From assembly GCF_007990715.1 (NCBI RefSeq), contig NZ_BJWY01000055.1:1-42734 (forward strand): DNA of 42,734 nucleotides, given 5' to 3'. The position numbers were made by a program, and so were the translations under genes. The notes under the pieces were generated by a model that worked only from the letters and a program-made list of their open reading frames with translations, did no database searches and was not told where the DNA came from. This DNA is from Nocardia seriolae NBRC 15557. Lineage in GTDB: Bacteria; Actinomycetota; Actinomycetes; Mycobacteriales; Mycobacteriaceae. Below are positions 18,416 to 25,210 of the stretch, one piece after another (positions within the stretch are counted from its first letter, which is position 1; every line of letters starts with the position of its first letter).

Positions 18416-18484
18416 ATGCGCCTCACCTGCAACATCACCAGATACAGACTTGCGTTCTGTTTCAACTCCACAGAGCGGACATAA
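18416..18484 (+). CDS. Candidate 22-residue leader ORF
   Basis: An ATG at 18416 is preceded by GAGAGGAA (18401-18408), a good Shine-Dalgarno with nine bases from the GAGAGG to the ATG, and runs 22 codons to TAA. The peptide starts MRLTCNITRY and ends FCFNSTERT, with two cysteines and four arginines. Codon usage is mixed (early codons GC-ending, later ones AGA, CTT, TGT), so coding status is uncertain. It lies in the 393-base leader of the gene at 18636 and is followed by two strong hairpins, an arrangement seen in attenuators. Nothing shows that it is translated. Confidence 0.35.
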   Translation: MRLTCNITRYRLAFCFNSTERT

Positions 18485-18518
18485 CGATCCGGCCAATCGA
18501 TGCAGCAAGATCGCAATC

Positions 18519-18611
18519 GTTTAGCTACCGTGGACATCGGCAACTTCGGTAGCCAAACCTTCATCAGGTTGGTTGCCCCGGCCGGTCCCTCATCCCGACC
18601 GGGGCACAACC
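18519..18611 (+). promoter_or_regulatory. Two-hairpin structured leader
   Basis: Hairpin 1 pairs GTTTAGCTACCG (18519-18530) with CGGTAGCCAAAC (18547-18558), 11 of 12 positions complementary, with a 16-base loop. Hairpin 2 spans 18571-18611, pairing GGTTG and CCCCGG with CCGGGG and CAACC around a loop near 18587-18595. Hairpin 2 ends 9 bases before the GGAGG of the next gene, so it can influence ribosome access. Apart from this and the small ORF, the gap 18243-18635 holds only the Crp site and AT-rich sequence around 18380-18410 that probably contains a promoter. Confidence 0.5.
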
Positions 18612-18635
18612 AAATCTCCCGGAGGAAATGCCCAA

Positions 18636-19469
18636 GTGCCGTCGCATGACCTCATCGCCACCGCCTGGCTCTCCAGTACCGAATTCGCCGGCGACAACGC
18701 CGCTGCCGGTCTGCTCAGCCGCGCCATCAGCCCGCACGATTACGACATCAAGCGCGATTCCCTACCGGTATCCGCCGCCGCCGATCCGGCCACCGCGGGC
18801 GCGATCCTGGAATTGCTGCAGCGCGGTCAGGTCCCGACCTTGGCCGCCATTCGCACCCTCATCGTGCAGAACGACATGCGAGCCGAGGCCGAGCGCATCG
18901 AGCGGCTGGGCCGCCGGGCGCAGCGCAGCATCGACGACTTCGGGCGGGCGCTGGCCAAGCTCACCGACGAATACTGGCTCGCGCACGGCACCGGACCCAC
19001 GCGCCGCGACATTCTGCTCACCGAACCGATCATCGCGCTGATCCGCGACCGGGTGGGCGAGATTCCGCCGACCGCCATCAAGCATCTGTGGCTGATCGAG
19101 CGGGCCCAGCGCGCGGGCTGGATCGCCTACGACGCCACGCCCCGATCCCTGTGCGCCGGAAGGCGTTTCCATGCCGCGCGGTACGGAAACCGGGTGTCAC
19201 TGCGGCCGGTGAACACCATCGGCACGCTGGTCGCGGCCTATCTGCGCGACCAGGTCGCCGAGCACGGACGGCCGCCGCGCTGGTCGGTGCTGGCCTACGA
19301 ATTGCGCGACGACCGGGGTCGGCGCGTGTTCAACGACACAGCCGACGCCCGGGCCCAGCAGCAGTGGCTGGTGACCGCCGAGTGGATGGCGCTCGAGGAC
19401 GGCAATCCGGTGCCCGGCCCGCGCGGATTGCGCGCCCTGGCCAAAAAGGTCAAGGAACGCCGCAGCTAG
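18636..19469 (+). CDS. Conserved-looking hypothetical protein with winged-helix-like middle
   Basis: A 277-residue soluble, Ala/Arg-rich protein that I do not recognise. The GTG at 18636 is chosen because GGAGG lies at 18621-18625, ten bases upstream. There is no signal peptide or membrane segment. An Arg-rich helical stretch near residues 85-110 (ERIERLGRRAQRS) could form a coiled coil. The region from about 120 to 170 (GPTRRDILLTEPIIALI, then IKHLWLIERAQRAGWIAYD) has the helix spacing of a winged-helix DNA-binding domain. A second similar stretch follows near 210-260 (VAAYLRDQVAEHGRPPRWSV, RALAKKVKERRS). A DNA-associated role is possible but unproven. The long structured leader suggests post-transcriptional control. 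Confidence 0.7.
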   Translation: MPSHDLIATAWLSSTEFAGDNAAAGLLSRAISPHDYDIKRDSLPVSAAADPATAGAILELLQRGQVPTLAAIRTLIVQNDMRAEAERIERLGRRAQRSIDDFGRALAKLTDEYWLAHGTGPTRRDILLTEPIIALIRDRVGEIPPTAIKHLWLIERAQRAGWIAYDATPRSLCAGRRFHAARYGNRVSLRPVNTIGTLVAAYLRDQVAEHGRPPRWSVLAYELRDDRGRRVFNDTADARAQQQWLVTAEWMALEDGNPVPGPRGLRALAKKVKERRS

Positions 19470-19504
19470 ACGTGTTACGGGCAGGTGTCCGAACTCGAAT
19501 ATTT

Positions 19505-19547
19505 GTAACAGCGGCTTAACGTGAGGATTCGGTAACTTCCACGAAAC
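19505..19547 (+). promoter_or_regulatory. GlnR box upstream of amt
   Basis: GTAAC-N6-GAAAC at 19532-19547 is an exact match to the actinobacterial GlnR half-site pair. A second, weaker pair GTAAC-N6-TTAAC lies at 19505-19520, 11 bases upstream. The box is 27 bases before the amt start. GlnR is the known nitrogen-starvation activator of amt genes in mycobacteria and streptomycetes. Confidence 0.75.
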
Positions 19548-19574
19548 GCGATCGCGCGTGGAAGGAGTTACCGA

Positions 19575-20873
19575 ATGCCGACACCCCACCTCGACCCGGC
19601 GGCTACCGCCTGGCTGTTGGCCGCCACGGCGCTGGTGCTGTTGATGACCCCCGGGCTGGCGATCTTCTACGGCGGCATGGTGCGCTCCAGCGGTGTGCTC
19701 AACATGCTGATGATGAGCTTCATCTCGATTCCGCTGGTGACCGTGGCGTGGCTGCTGGGTGGATACAGCGCGGCGTTCGGAGATGACGCGGGCGGCGGAA
19801 TCATCGGCGACCCGGGACATTTCGGGCTCGCCGGGATCGATCCGAACACACTGCACGTGGTCGATCAGAACAGCGGGGCCGCGGTGCCGGAGCTGTTGTT
19901 CGTCACCTTCCAGCTCACCTTCGCGATTCTGACCGTGGCCCTGATCAGCGGCGCGATCGCCGACCGCGCCAAGTTCTCGGCGTGGATGATCTTCGTGCCG
20001 GTGTGGGCGCTGATCGTGTACGCGCCGATCGCGCACTGGGTGTGGACGCCGGACGGCTGGCTCACCAAGCTGGGCGCGCTGGACTACGCGGGCGGCCTGG
20101 TGGTCGAGATCGCCTCGGGCGCTTCGGCGCTGGCCATGGCGCTGGTGCTGGGTCCGCGCGTGGGCTTCAAGACCGATGCCATGCGGCCGCACAATCTGCC
20201 CTTCGTGCTGCTGGGCGCGGGCCTGCTGTGGTTCGGCTGGTTCGGCTTCAATGCCGGTTCGGCCCTGGCCGCCAACGGCATTGCCGCGGCGGTGTTCCTG
20301 AAAACGCTGGTGGCGGGCTGCCTGGGCATGCTGGGCTGGCTGGTGGTCGAGGCGCGGCGCGACGGCAAGCCGACCACCTTCGGCGCGGCCTCGGGCGCGG
20401 TGGCCGGACTGGTGGCCATCACGCCGTCCTGCGGGTCGGTGACCACGATCGGCGCGGTGGTCGTGGGTCTGGTCGCGGGCGTGGTGTGTTCGTTCGCGGT
20501 GAGCTGGAAGTTCAAGGGCAACTACGACGATTCGCTCGACGTGGTGGGCGTGCACTTCATGGGCGGCATCATGGGCACGCTGCTGATCGGCCTGCTGGCC
20601 TCCGCGGTGATGACCGGCGGCGCCAAGGGCCTGTTCTACGGCGGCGGGCTGGGCCAGCTGGGCAAGCAGGCCGTCGGTGTGATCACGGTGGCGGCCTTCG
20701 CCTTCGGGGTGACCTACCTGCTGGGCAAGGTGCTGGACAAGACCATCGGTTTCCGGATCACCAAGGAGGACGAGGTCGGCGGTATCGACTTCGCACTGCA
20801 CGCGGAGACCGCCTACGCCGAGGGCGTGCACGGGCACGCACCGCACCGGGCGGGCAAGCCGTTCGACCACTGA
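19575..20873 (+). CDS. amt: Ammonium transporter Amt
   Basis: A 432-residue Amt/MEP/Rh protein with about 11 membrane helices. Recognisable parts are the first helix ending FYGGMVRSSGVLN, the IVYAPIAHWVW stretch, ALDYAGG with the conserved Asp that shapes the conduction site, LLWFGWFGFNAGS, the pore histidine in VGVHFMGGIMG, and a cytoplasmic tail of about 40 residues ending in a His-rich GHAPHRAG sequence. It imports ammonium across the cytoplasmic membrane. The ATG has AAGGAG seven bases upstream. Unlike the usual amt-glnB(glnK)-glnD operon, the next gene is convergent, so no PII gene follows here. A GlnR box precedes it. Confidence 0.95.
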   Translation: MPTPHLDPAATAWLLAATALVLLMTPGLAIFYGGMVRSSGVLNMLMMSFISIPLVTVAWLLGGYSAAFGDDAGGGIIGDPGHFGLAGIDPNTLHVVDQNSGAAVPELLFVTFQLTFAILTVALISGAIADRAKFSAWMIFVPVWALIVYAPIAHWVWTPDGWLTKLGALDYAGGLVVEIASGASALAMALVLGPRVGFKTDAMRPHNLPFVLLGAGLLWFGWFGFNAGSALAANGIAAAVFLKTLVAGCLGMLGWLVVEARRDGKPTTFGAASGAVAGLVAITPSCGSVTTIGAVVVGLVAGVVCSFAVSWKFKGNYDDSLDVVGVHFMGGIMGTLLIGLLASAVMTGGAKGLFYGGGLGQLGKQAVGVITVAAFAFGVTYLLGKVLDKTIGFRITKEDEVGGIDFALHAETAYAEGVHGHAPHRAGKPFDH

Positions 20874-20892
20874 GCGGTTCCCCGAATGTCAC

Positions 20893-20920
20893 GAGCCCCG
20901 TCGCGAAAGCGGCGGGGCTC
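20893..20920. terminator. Bidirectional terminator between amt and the metallopeptidase gene
   Basis: A 12-base stem (GAGCCCCGTCGC with GCGGCGGGGCTC, one G-U type mismatch) closed by a GAAA tetraloop. It sits in the 61-base gap between two convergent genes. The T-tract is poor on both sides, as is common in actinobacteria. Confidence 0.7.
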
Positions 20921-20934
20921 GAGTTCCTTCCGGG

Positions 20935-22233
20935 TCAGTTCACCTTGCTCGCGGAAACGCTGAAGGTGTTGCACTGCATGGCGCGGTCCTTGTCGTAGCC
21001 GATCTCGACCCAGCCGCCCATGTTCTGCGCGGTGCCGTGATCGCGCATATCGCCGGGCGCGTCGCCGCGGTGGTAGGCGTCATTGCGGGCCACGCCGATC
21101 TGGGCGGTGGTGAGCGAGCCGCCGTTGTTCGAGGACGACAGGTACATGCCGTCGAAGCACTGGGCCTGAAGTTCGGTGCGGCGCGACAGTTCCAGGCCGA
21201 GATCGCTGCGCGCGCCCGCGTCCCGGCGCTGGTTGTGCACCTTGCCGAGAATGCCCGCCTGAGCCTGGACGTGGTGGCCGTATTCGTGGGCGAAGACCGA
21301 CAGGTAGACCACCCAGTTGTTGCCGAACAGATCGGTCTGCAACTGGCTGATCGGCATATAGATGGTCGTATCGGCCGAGCAGTAGAAGGCCGCGAAGTTA
21401 TTGCTGCTGCCCGTGCACAGGGTGGTGATGCCCTTGGTGTCGGCCGAGACCTTCAGCTTCGGTTCCTCGAACGGCAGATTCATCTTGTCGAACAGCGGTT
21501 TCCACGCCGAGTGCAGGCAGTCGGCGGCGGTTTCGAAGAATTTCCGCGCCACGTCGACCTGGGTACCCCATTGCGTATAGGCGCATTTGGCGGGCAGCAG
21601 GGTGTAATCGGCATTGGTGAGCAAGGGATTGTTCGCGGTCTCCTGCACGCCGCGATTCTCGCTGCCGGAATCACCGGAGTAAGTCGTCTTGACGTTCGAG
21701 CCCGCGGTGACCGTATGCAGCCCGGTCGTGATGGCCGAGCGCAACAGTACGGCGGCGACCACCAACACCAGGATCGTCAGCAGGGCCCCGACGCGGCCGC
21801 GGCGCGGCGGCGCGGGACGGACCATCGGAATGGCGCCGGTCGGCGGCGCGACCGCGGGCGGCGGCATCGGCGCGCGATAGCCGGGTGCGGCCTGGCCGTA
21901 ACCGGACGGCGGCGGAAAGCCTTGCTGCGGTGGATAACCCGGTCGGGGTGCGGCACCGGGCTGTGGATAACCGGGGCGGGGCATACCGGGCTGCTGTGGA
22001 TAACCGGGCTGCTGTGGATAACCGGGTCGCTGCGGTGGATACCCCGGCGGGTTTCCCTGCGGGCGCTGCGGCGGCACCGCCGGAAAGCCCTGCGGCGACG
22101 CCGGGAACTGCGGATTGCCTTGCGGCGGGTAGGGATTGCCCGGCGGCTGATGGGGATTGCCTTGCGGCGGCTGGTTTCCGCGCGGGCCCCGACCCGGGGG
22201 CGTCGATCCGTGATCGGACGGTGGGCGAGTCAT
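20935..22233 (-). CDS. Neutral zinc metallopeptidase (YpfJ family) with proline-rich N-terminus
   Basis: A 432-residue protein in three parts. Residues 1-140 are Pro/Gln/Gly-rich with recurring GYPQQP and PPQGNP units. A single membrane segment follows at about 149-167 (LLTILVLVVAAVLL). The extracytoplasmic domain carries the zinc-protease motif HEYGHH at 316-321 and several cysteines (217, 239, 273, 285) that may pair. This matches the putative neutral zinc metallopeptidase (YpfJ/KPN_02809) family, whose substrates are unknown. The ATG at 22233 is preferred: GAGGGGGTG lies upstream, and the longer ORF to 22311 would run through the divergent promoter region. The DUF2207 gene is divergent, 98 bases away. 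Confidence 0.85.
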   Translation of the reverse strand: MTRPPSDHGSTPPGRGPRGNQPPQGNPHQPPGNPYPPQGNPQFPASPQGFPAVPPQRPQGNPPGYPPQRPGYPQQPGYPQQPGMPRPGYPQPGAAPRPGYPPQQGFPPPSGYGQAAPGYRAPMPPPAVAPPTGAIPMVRPAPPRRGRVGALLTILVLVVAAVLLRSAITTGLHTVTAGSNVKTTYSGDSGSENRGVQETANNPLLTNADYTLLPAKCAYTQWGTQVDVARKFFETAADCLHSAWKPLFDKMNLPFEEPKLKVSADTKGITTLCTGSSNNFAAFYCSADTTIYMPISQLQTDLFGNNWVVYLSVFAHEYGHHVQAQAGILGKVHNQRRDAGARSDLGLELSRRTELQAQCFDGMYLSSSNNGGSLTTAQIGVARNDAYHRGDAPGDMRDHGTAQNMGGWVEIGYDKDRAMQCNTFSVSASKVN

Positions 22234-22312
22234 CCCCCGCACCCCCTCGTTCCTCAGAGATAACCTGCCGGCTCCATAGACCTGCGACTTGCCGCTGAGG
22301 AAGGATAGCAAG

Positions 22313-22329
22313 CTGGCTAGAGTAGCCAG
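22313..22329. promoter_or_regulatory. Palindrome overlapping a -10 element at the DUF2207 start
   Basis: Arms CTGGCTA (22313-22319) and TAGCCAG (22323-22329) with a 3-base centre. The centre creates TAGAGT (22318-22323), a TANNNT-type -10, eight bases before the ATG at 22332. This suits a leaderless transcript with an operator over its -10. The site is also within the divergent promoter region of the metallopeptidase gene. Confidence 0.4.
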
Positions 22330-22331
22330 TC

Positions 22332-23933
22332 ATGCAGATTTTTCGGGGGGCCGCTCTCGTCGCGCTGCTGCTCGCGATGGCGGGTGTGGCGGCGCCGGCC
22401 GCGCGGGCGCAGTCGGCCGGTGTGGATATCACCGCCGATGTGAATCTGGGCGATGACGGACTGCTGCGGGTCACCGAGACCGTGAAAGTGCCCGAGGGCG
22501 GCGAGTTTCGGCAGATCGTGCCGCTGCGGGTGCGGGTGGGCTCGGGGGTGCAGCGCAATTTCGAGGTCACCGAGGTGTCCGCCGACGGGGACGGCGAGGC
22601 GAAGGTGGCCGACGACCGGTTCAGCATTACGGCGCGGCCCGGTTCGGCGACCTTCAAGTACACAGTGCACAACACCGTCACCGATGCCACCGGCGCGCAG
22701 GTGTTCCAGTACACCGGGGTGCTGAACACCGATGTGGCGTCGATCAATGTGACGGTGTCGAGCCCGAGCTTCCGCATGGGCGTCACCAAGTGCACCATCG
22801 GCCCGCCGGGAAATCCCCAGGACTGCACCGATATTCGCGTCGAGCCGGACGGTTTCGCGCATCTGGAGAAGACGGATCTGCACAAGGGCGACATCCTGGA
22901 TGTGACGCTGCAGCTGCCGCCGCACACAGTCAAGGCCAATGCCGATGTCCGCGATGACAACGCACCCGGCGTGTTCTCGCTGACCGCCCCGGTGTTCGCC
23001 GCCTTCGCGGCGCTGCTGGCGGCGCTGGCCGCGGCGGCCGGTTACGTGGTGTGGTCGCGGCGTTCGGGTCCGGCCGGGACCGAGGTGCTGGATCCGCTGG
23101 TGCGCACCGGTGATCGCGTCGAGTTCACCTCCCCGGACGGCATGCTGCCGAGCACGGCCGGGCTGTTGCTCGACGGCCACGCCGACGTGCCGGACATGGC
23201 GGCCACGGTGGTGGATCTGGCGGTGCGCAACTATCTCGGGGGGAGTGCGGCCGGCGAATCGGATTGGCGCTTCGCCCGGTTGAATCCGCCCGACGGCCAG
23301 TTGACCGCCTACGAGCGCACCGTCTACACGGCCCTGATCCCGGAGGGCGCGGATTCGGCGCTGCTGTCCGAGCGCCGGGGCCGGATCGATGCGCGGGCCG
23401 TGCGCACCGCGCTGATCGACGACGCGGTGGCGGCCGGGGTATTCGTCGACCGGACCCGCCGCGGTATCGAATTCTGGCTCGGGGCGGGCCTGATCGCGCT
23501 CGGTGTGATCGCGACCGTGGCGCTGGCGCTGGGCCCGCAGCGACACGCGCTGGTCGGGGTCGCCATTGCCCTGGGCGGGGTGGCGGCGGTACTGCTGCCC
23601 CGCTATCTGCCCGCCCGCACGGCGCTGGGCCGGGAGCTGACCGGGCAGGTGCGGGCCATGCAGCGCGGCCTGGACGCGATTGCGCCGCAGCGGGTTCCGG
23701 CCGCGGATCAGGAGCTGGTGTTCTCCCGGGCGCTGCCGTTCCTGGTGGCCGCGCGCCGGGGTGACCAGTGGGTGCGCACTTTCCGCGAACTGGATCCGAC
23801 CGCGGACGGCAGTCCGGGCCTGTACTGGTTCGGCGGCTTCGAGGACGATCGCCGGTTACACCGATTCGGTGCGCACTTCCCGTATTTCATCACCGCCGTC
23901 GAGGGTCTGTTCCGACCCGCCGACCAGCGCTGA
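22332..23933 (+). CDS. DUF2207 domain membrane protein
   Basis: A 533-residue protein. A signal peptide (MQIFRGAALVALLLAMAGVA, cleavage after about residue 27, ARAQS) is followed by an extracytoplasmic beta-rich DUF2207 domain to about residue 200. A membrane segment at about 216-238 (FAALLAALAAAAGYVVW), a cytoplasmic region, two closely spaced membrane segments near 382-425 and a cytoplasmic C-terminus follow. Function is unknown across the family. The ATG at 22332 immediately follows the palindrome with a -10-like core, and no Shine-Dalgarno is visible, which fits leaderless translation. It is divergent from the zinc metallopeptidase and the two may share control. Confidence 0.85.
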   Translation: MQIFRGAALVALLLAMAGVAAPAARAQSAGVDITADVNLGDDGLLRVTETVKVPEGGEFRQIVPLRVRVGSGVQRNFEVTEVSADGDGEAKVADDRFSITARPGSATFKYTVHNTVTDATGAQVFQYTGVLNTDVASINVTVSSPSFRMGVTKCTIGPPGNPQDCTDIRVEPDGFAHLEKTDLHKGDILDVTLQLPPHTVKANADVRDDNAPGVFSLTAPVFAAFAALLAALAAAAGYVVWSRRSGPAGTEVLDPLVRTGDRVEFTSPDGMLPSTAGLLLDGHADVPDMAATVVDLAVRNYLGGSAAGESDWRFARLNPPDGQLTAYERTVYTALIPEGADSALLSERRGRIDARAVRTALIDDAVAAGVFVDRTRRGIEFWLGAGLIALGVIATVALALGPQRHALVGVAIALGGVAAVLLPRYLPARTALGRELTGQVRAMQRGLDAIAPQRVPAADQELVFSRALPFLVAARRGDQWVRTFRELDPTADGSPGLYWFGGFEDDRRLHRFGAHFPYFITAVEGLFRPADQR

Positions 23934-23987
23934 AAAGCGGGGACCGACCGATACACCGACCGATGTACGGGACGCGGAGGTCCGATA

Positions 23988-24959
23988 TTGTCGCGTCGTG
24001 AGCAATCTCTCAGCAATAGAGCGGGCCACGCCAACATTCCCAGCGGTCCCATGATCGATCGCCATCTGACACTGAACGCCCAGAATCTCAGCTATCCAAC
24101 AGCTATCCGCAATACCGATGCCGGATTCGGGCGGGCGGTCCGAGTGCGGACCACCGCGCTGCGCCAGGAGTTCCTGACGCAGCATCCGCAGGCGGTGCTG
24201 GCCGACGTGGCCTGGTGTTCGCGGGCCATCGCCGGTTATCTCAGCCTGGACGATCCGCACGGCGATTCCGCTCCGCTGCGGCAGGCGGCGGCGGATGCGG
24301 CCGCGGCGCAGACGGCCCGGCTGCGCTCGGTCGCGCGGCCCGCCGGGCAGGAGCCGATCGAGGTGACGCTCGACGGCACGGCGTGGGTGGTGCCCGCCGG
24401 GGGCGGTGCGGTCGTGCCGCCGACGGTGGCGGATCTGCTGAACGGATTGTGGCCCGCGCTCGTCACCCGCGACCGGGAACAGCTGGCCCTCCTGCTGGGC
24501 GCGCCCGGCGCTCCGGGCTACCCACTGGCGGCGACCGCCCGCACCGGGCACCCGGCCGAAGCCTGCCTGTACCTGTGGGCCGATGCCTGGCAACGGGTGT
24601 GGACCGGCGACCCGGCGGCGGAGACGGTCATCGTGGACGGCATCGAGGCCGCGGTCGACGCCCAATCCCTCGCCGCCGACGACTACGCGCTGACCATCGC
24701 CTACTCCGCGCTGTGTCTGCTGGACGCCGTATTGCGCGGCGAGGCAGCCGAATTCGAGACCGCACTGGTGGAGGGACTGGAGTTCCATCGGCGATTCTGG
24801 GACACTCCGCAGCGGTGGCTGGATCCGGAGGGCTTCATCGCCTGGCCGCTGCTCGCGGTCACCTGCCTGGCCGTGGATCGGGGCCTGCGCCCGAGCCTCA
24901 CCCCCGCGTATCTGCCCCCGGGATTGCTGTACGGCTTCCATTCGGCGCGATCGCAATGA
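23988..24959 (+). CDS. Imm49-family immunity protein
   Basis: A 323-residue mostly alpha-helical soluble protein. The C-terminal pattern GFIAWPLLAVTCLAVDRG followed by YLPPGLLYG, plus the central helical region with AYSALCLLDAVLRG, resembles the Imm49 family, which neutralises polymorphic toxins. The start is TTG at 23988: GGAGG at 23976-23980 lies seven bases upstream, and the first in-frame ATG (24051) lacks one. No toxin gene, secretion cassette or WXG100/PPE-like partner was seen nearby, so it is either an orphan immunity gene against foreign toxins or a member of the fold with another job. Its stop codon overlaps the GATACT promoter element of the following leader ORF. Confidence 0.65.
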   Translation: MSRREQSLSNRAGHANIPSGPMIDRHLTLNAQNLSYPTAIRNTDAGFGRAVRVRTTALRQEFLTQHPQAVLADVAWCSRAIAGYLSLDDPHGDSAPLRQAAADAAAAQTARLRSVARPAGQEPIEVTLDGTAWVVPAGGGAVVPPTVADLLNGLWPALVTRDREQLALLLGAPGAPGYPLAATARTGHPAEACLYLWADAWQRVWTGDPAAETVIVDGIEAAVDAQSLAADDYALTIAYSALCLLDAVLRGEAAEFETALVEGLEFHRRFWDTPQRWLDPEGFIAWPLLAVTCLAVDRGLRPSLTPAYLPPGLLYGFHSARSQ

Positions 24960-24963
24960 TACT
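24936..24963 (+). promoter_or_regulatory. Candidate promoter for the leader peptide and ROK gene
   Basis: GATACT at 24958-24963 lies eight bases before the ATG at 24972, and TTCCAT at 24936-24941 is a weak -35 with 16-base spacing. The same -10 hexamer at a similar distance precedes the TIR gene at 1297. The -10 overlaps the Imm49 stop codon. Suggests a leaderless transcript starting at the small ORF. Confidence 0.4.
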
Positions 24964-24971
24964 TTGATCCC

Positions 24972-25091
24972 ATGTCTGCCAGTCGCCCACTCTCCGCGCC
25001 GCGGGTCACCTATGTGACCGTCGCGCTGGGCGTTCGGCTGCCGCGGCAACGGGAACTGTGTTGTCCCCGCCGTTCCGCAGCCGAGTTCTGA
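24972..25091 (+). CDS. Candidate 39-residue cysteine-containing leader peptide
   Basis: ATG at 24972 to TGA at 25091 encodes a peptide starting MSASRPLSAPRVTYVTVALG and ending RELCCPRRSAAEF. Two adjacent Cys codons sit near the end, flanked by arginines. Codon usage is largely GC-ending, as in real genes here. Short leader ORFs with Cys codons near the end precede sulfur-assimilation genes in actinobacteria and act as cysteine-responsive attenuators. The next gene (119 bases on) is a ROK regulator, the class that includes the sulfur regulators CysR and SsuR of Corynebacterium. Coding status is inferred from the promoter spacing, codon use and context. It is too short for routine gene calling. 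Confidence 0.5.
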   Translation: MSASRPLSAPRVTYVTVALGVRLPRQRELCCPRRSAAEF

Positions 25092-25173
25092 GCCCGATCC
25101 GTCAGGGGCCACCGCCCCGTTGTATCCGGGTTCCTCGCTGCACAGCTGATACCTCCGTGTAGGCATTCGTCCC

Positions 25174-25185
25174 CCTGTCGACAGG
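25174..25185. promoter_or_regulatory. 12-base palindrome before the ROK gene
   Basis: CCTGTCGACAGG is self-complementary and lies 25 bases upstream of the ROK start, between the leader ORF and its Shine-Dalgarno (AAGGA). It could be an autoregulatory operator or the tip of a leader hairpin. I did not find the same sequence upstream of the flavin reductase operon. Confidence 0.3.
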
Positions 25186-25210
25186 TGGGACCGCAGCAAG
25201 GATTCCAAAA

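Noticed and set aside
21880..22190. Possible repeat array or CRISPR in the metallopeptidase N-terminus
   Set aside because: Short degenerate repeats encode a Pro/Gln-rich region in frame; there are no spacers of even length and no cas genes in the window.
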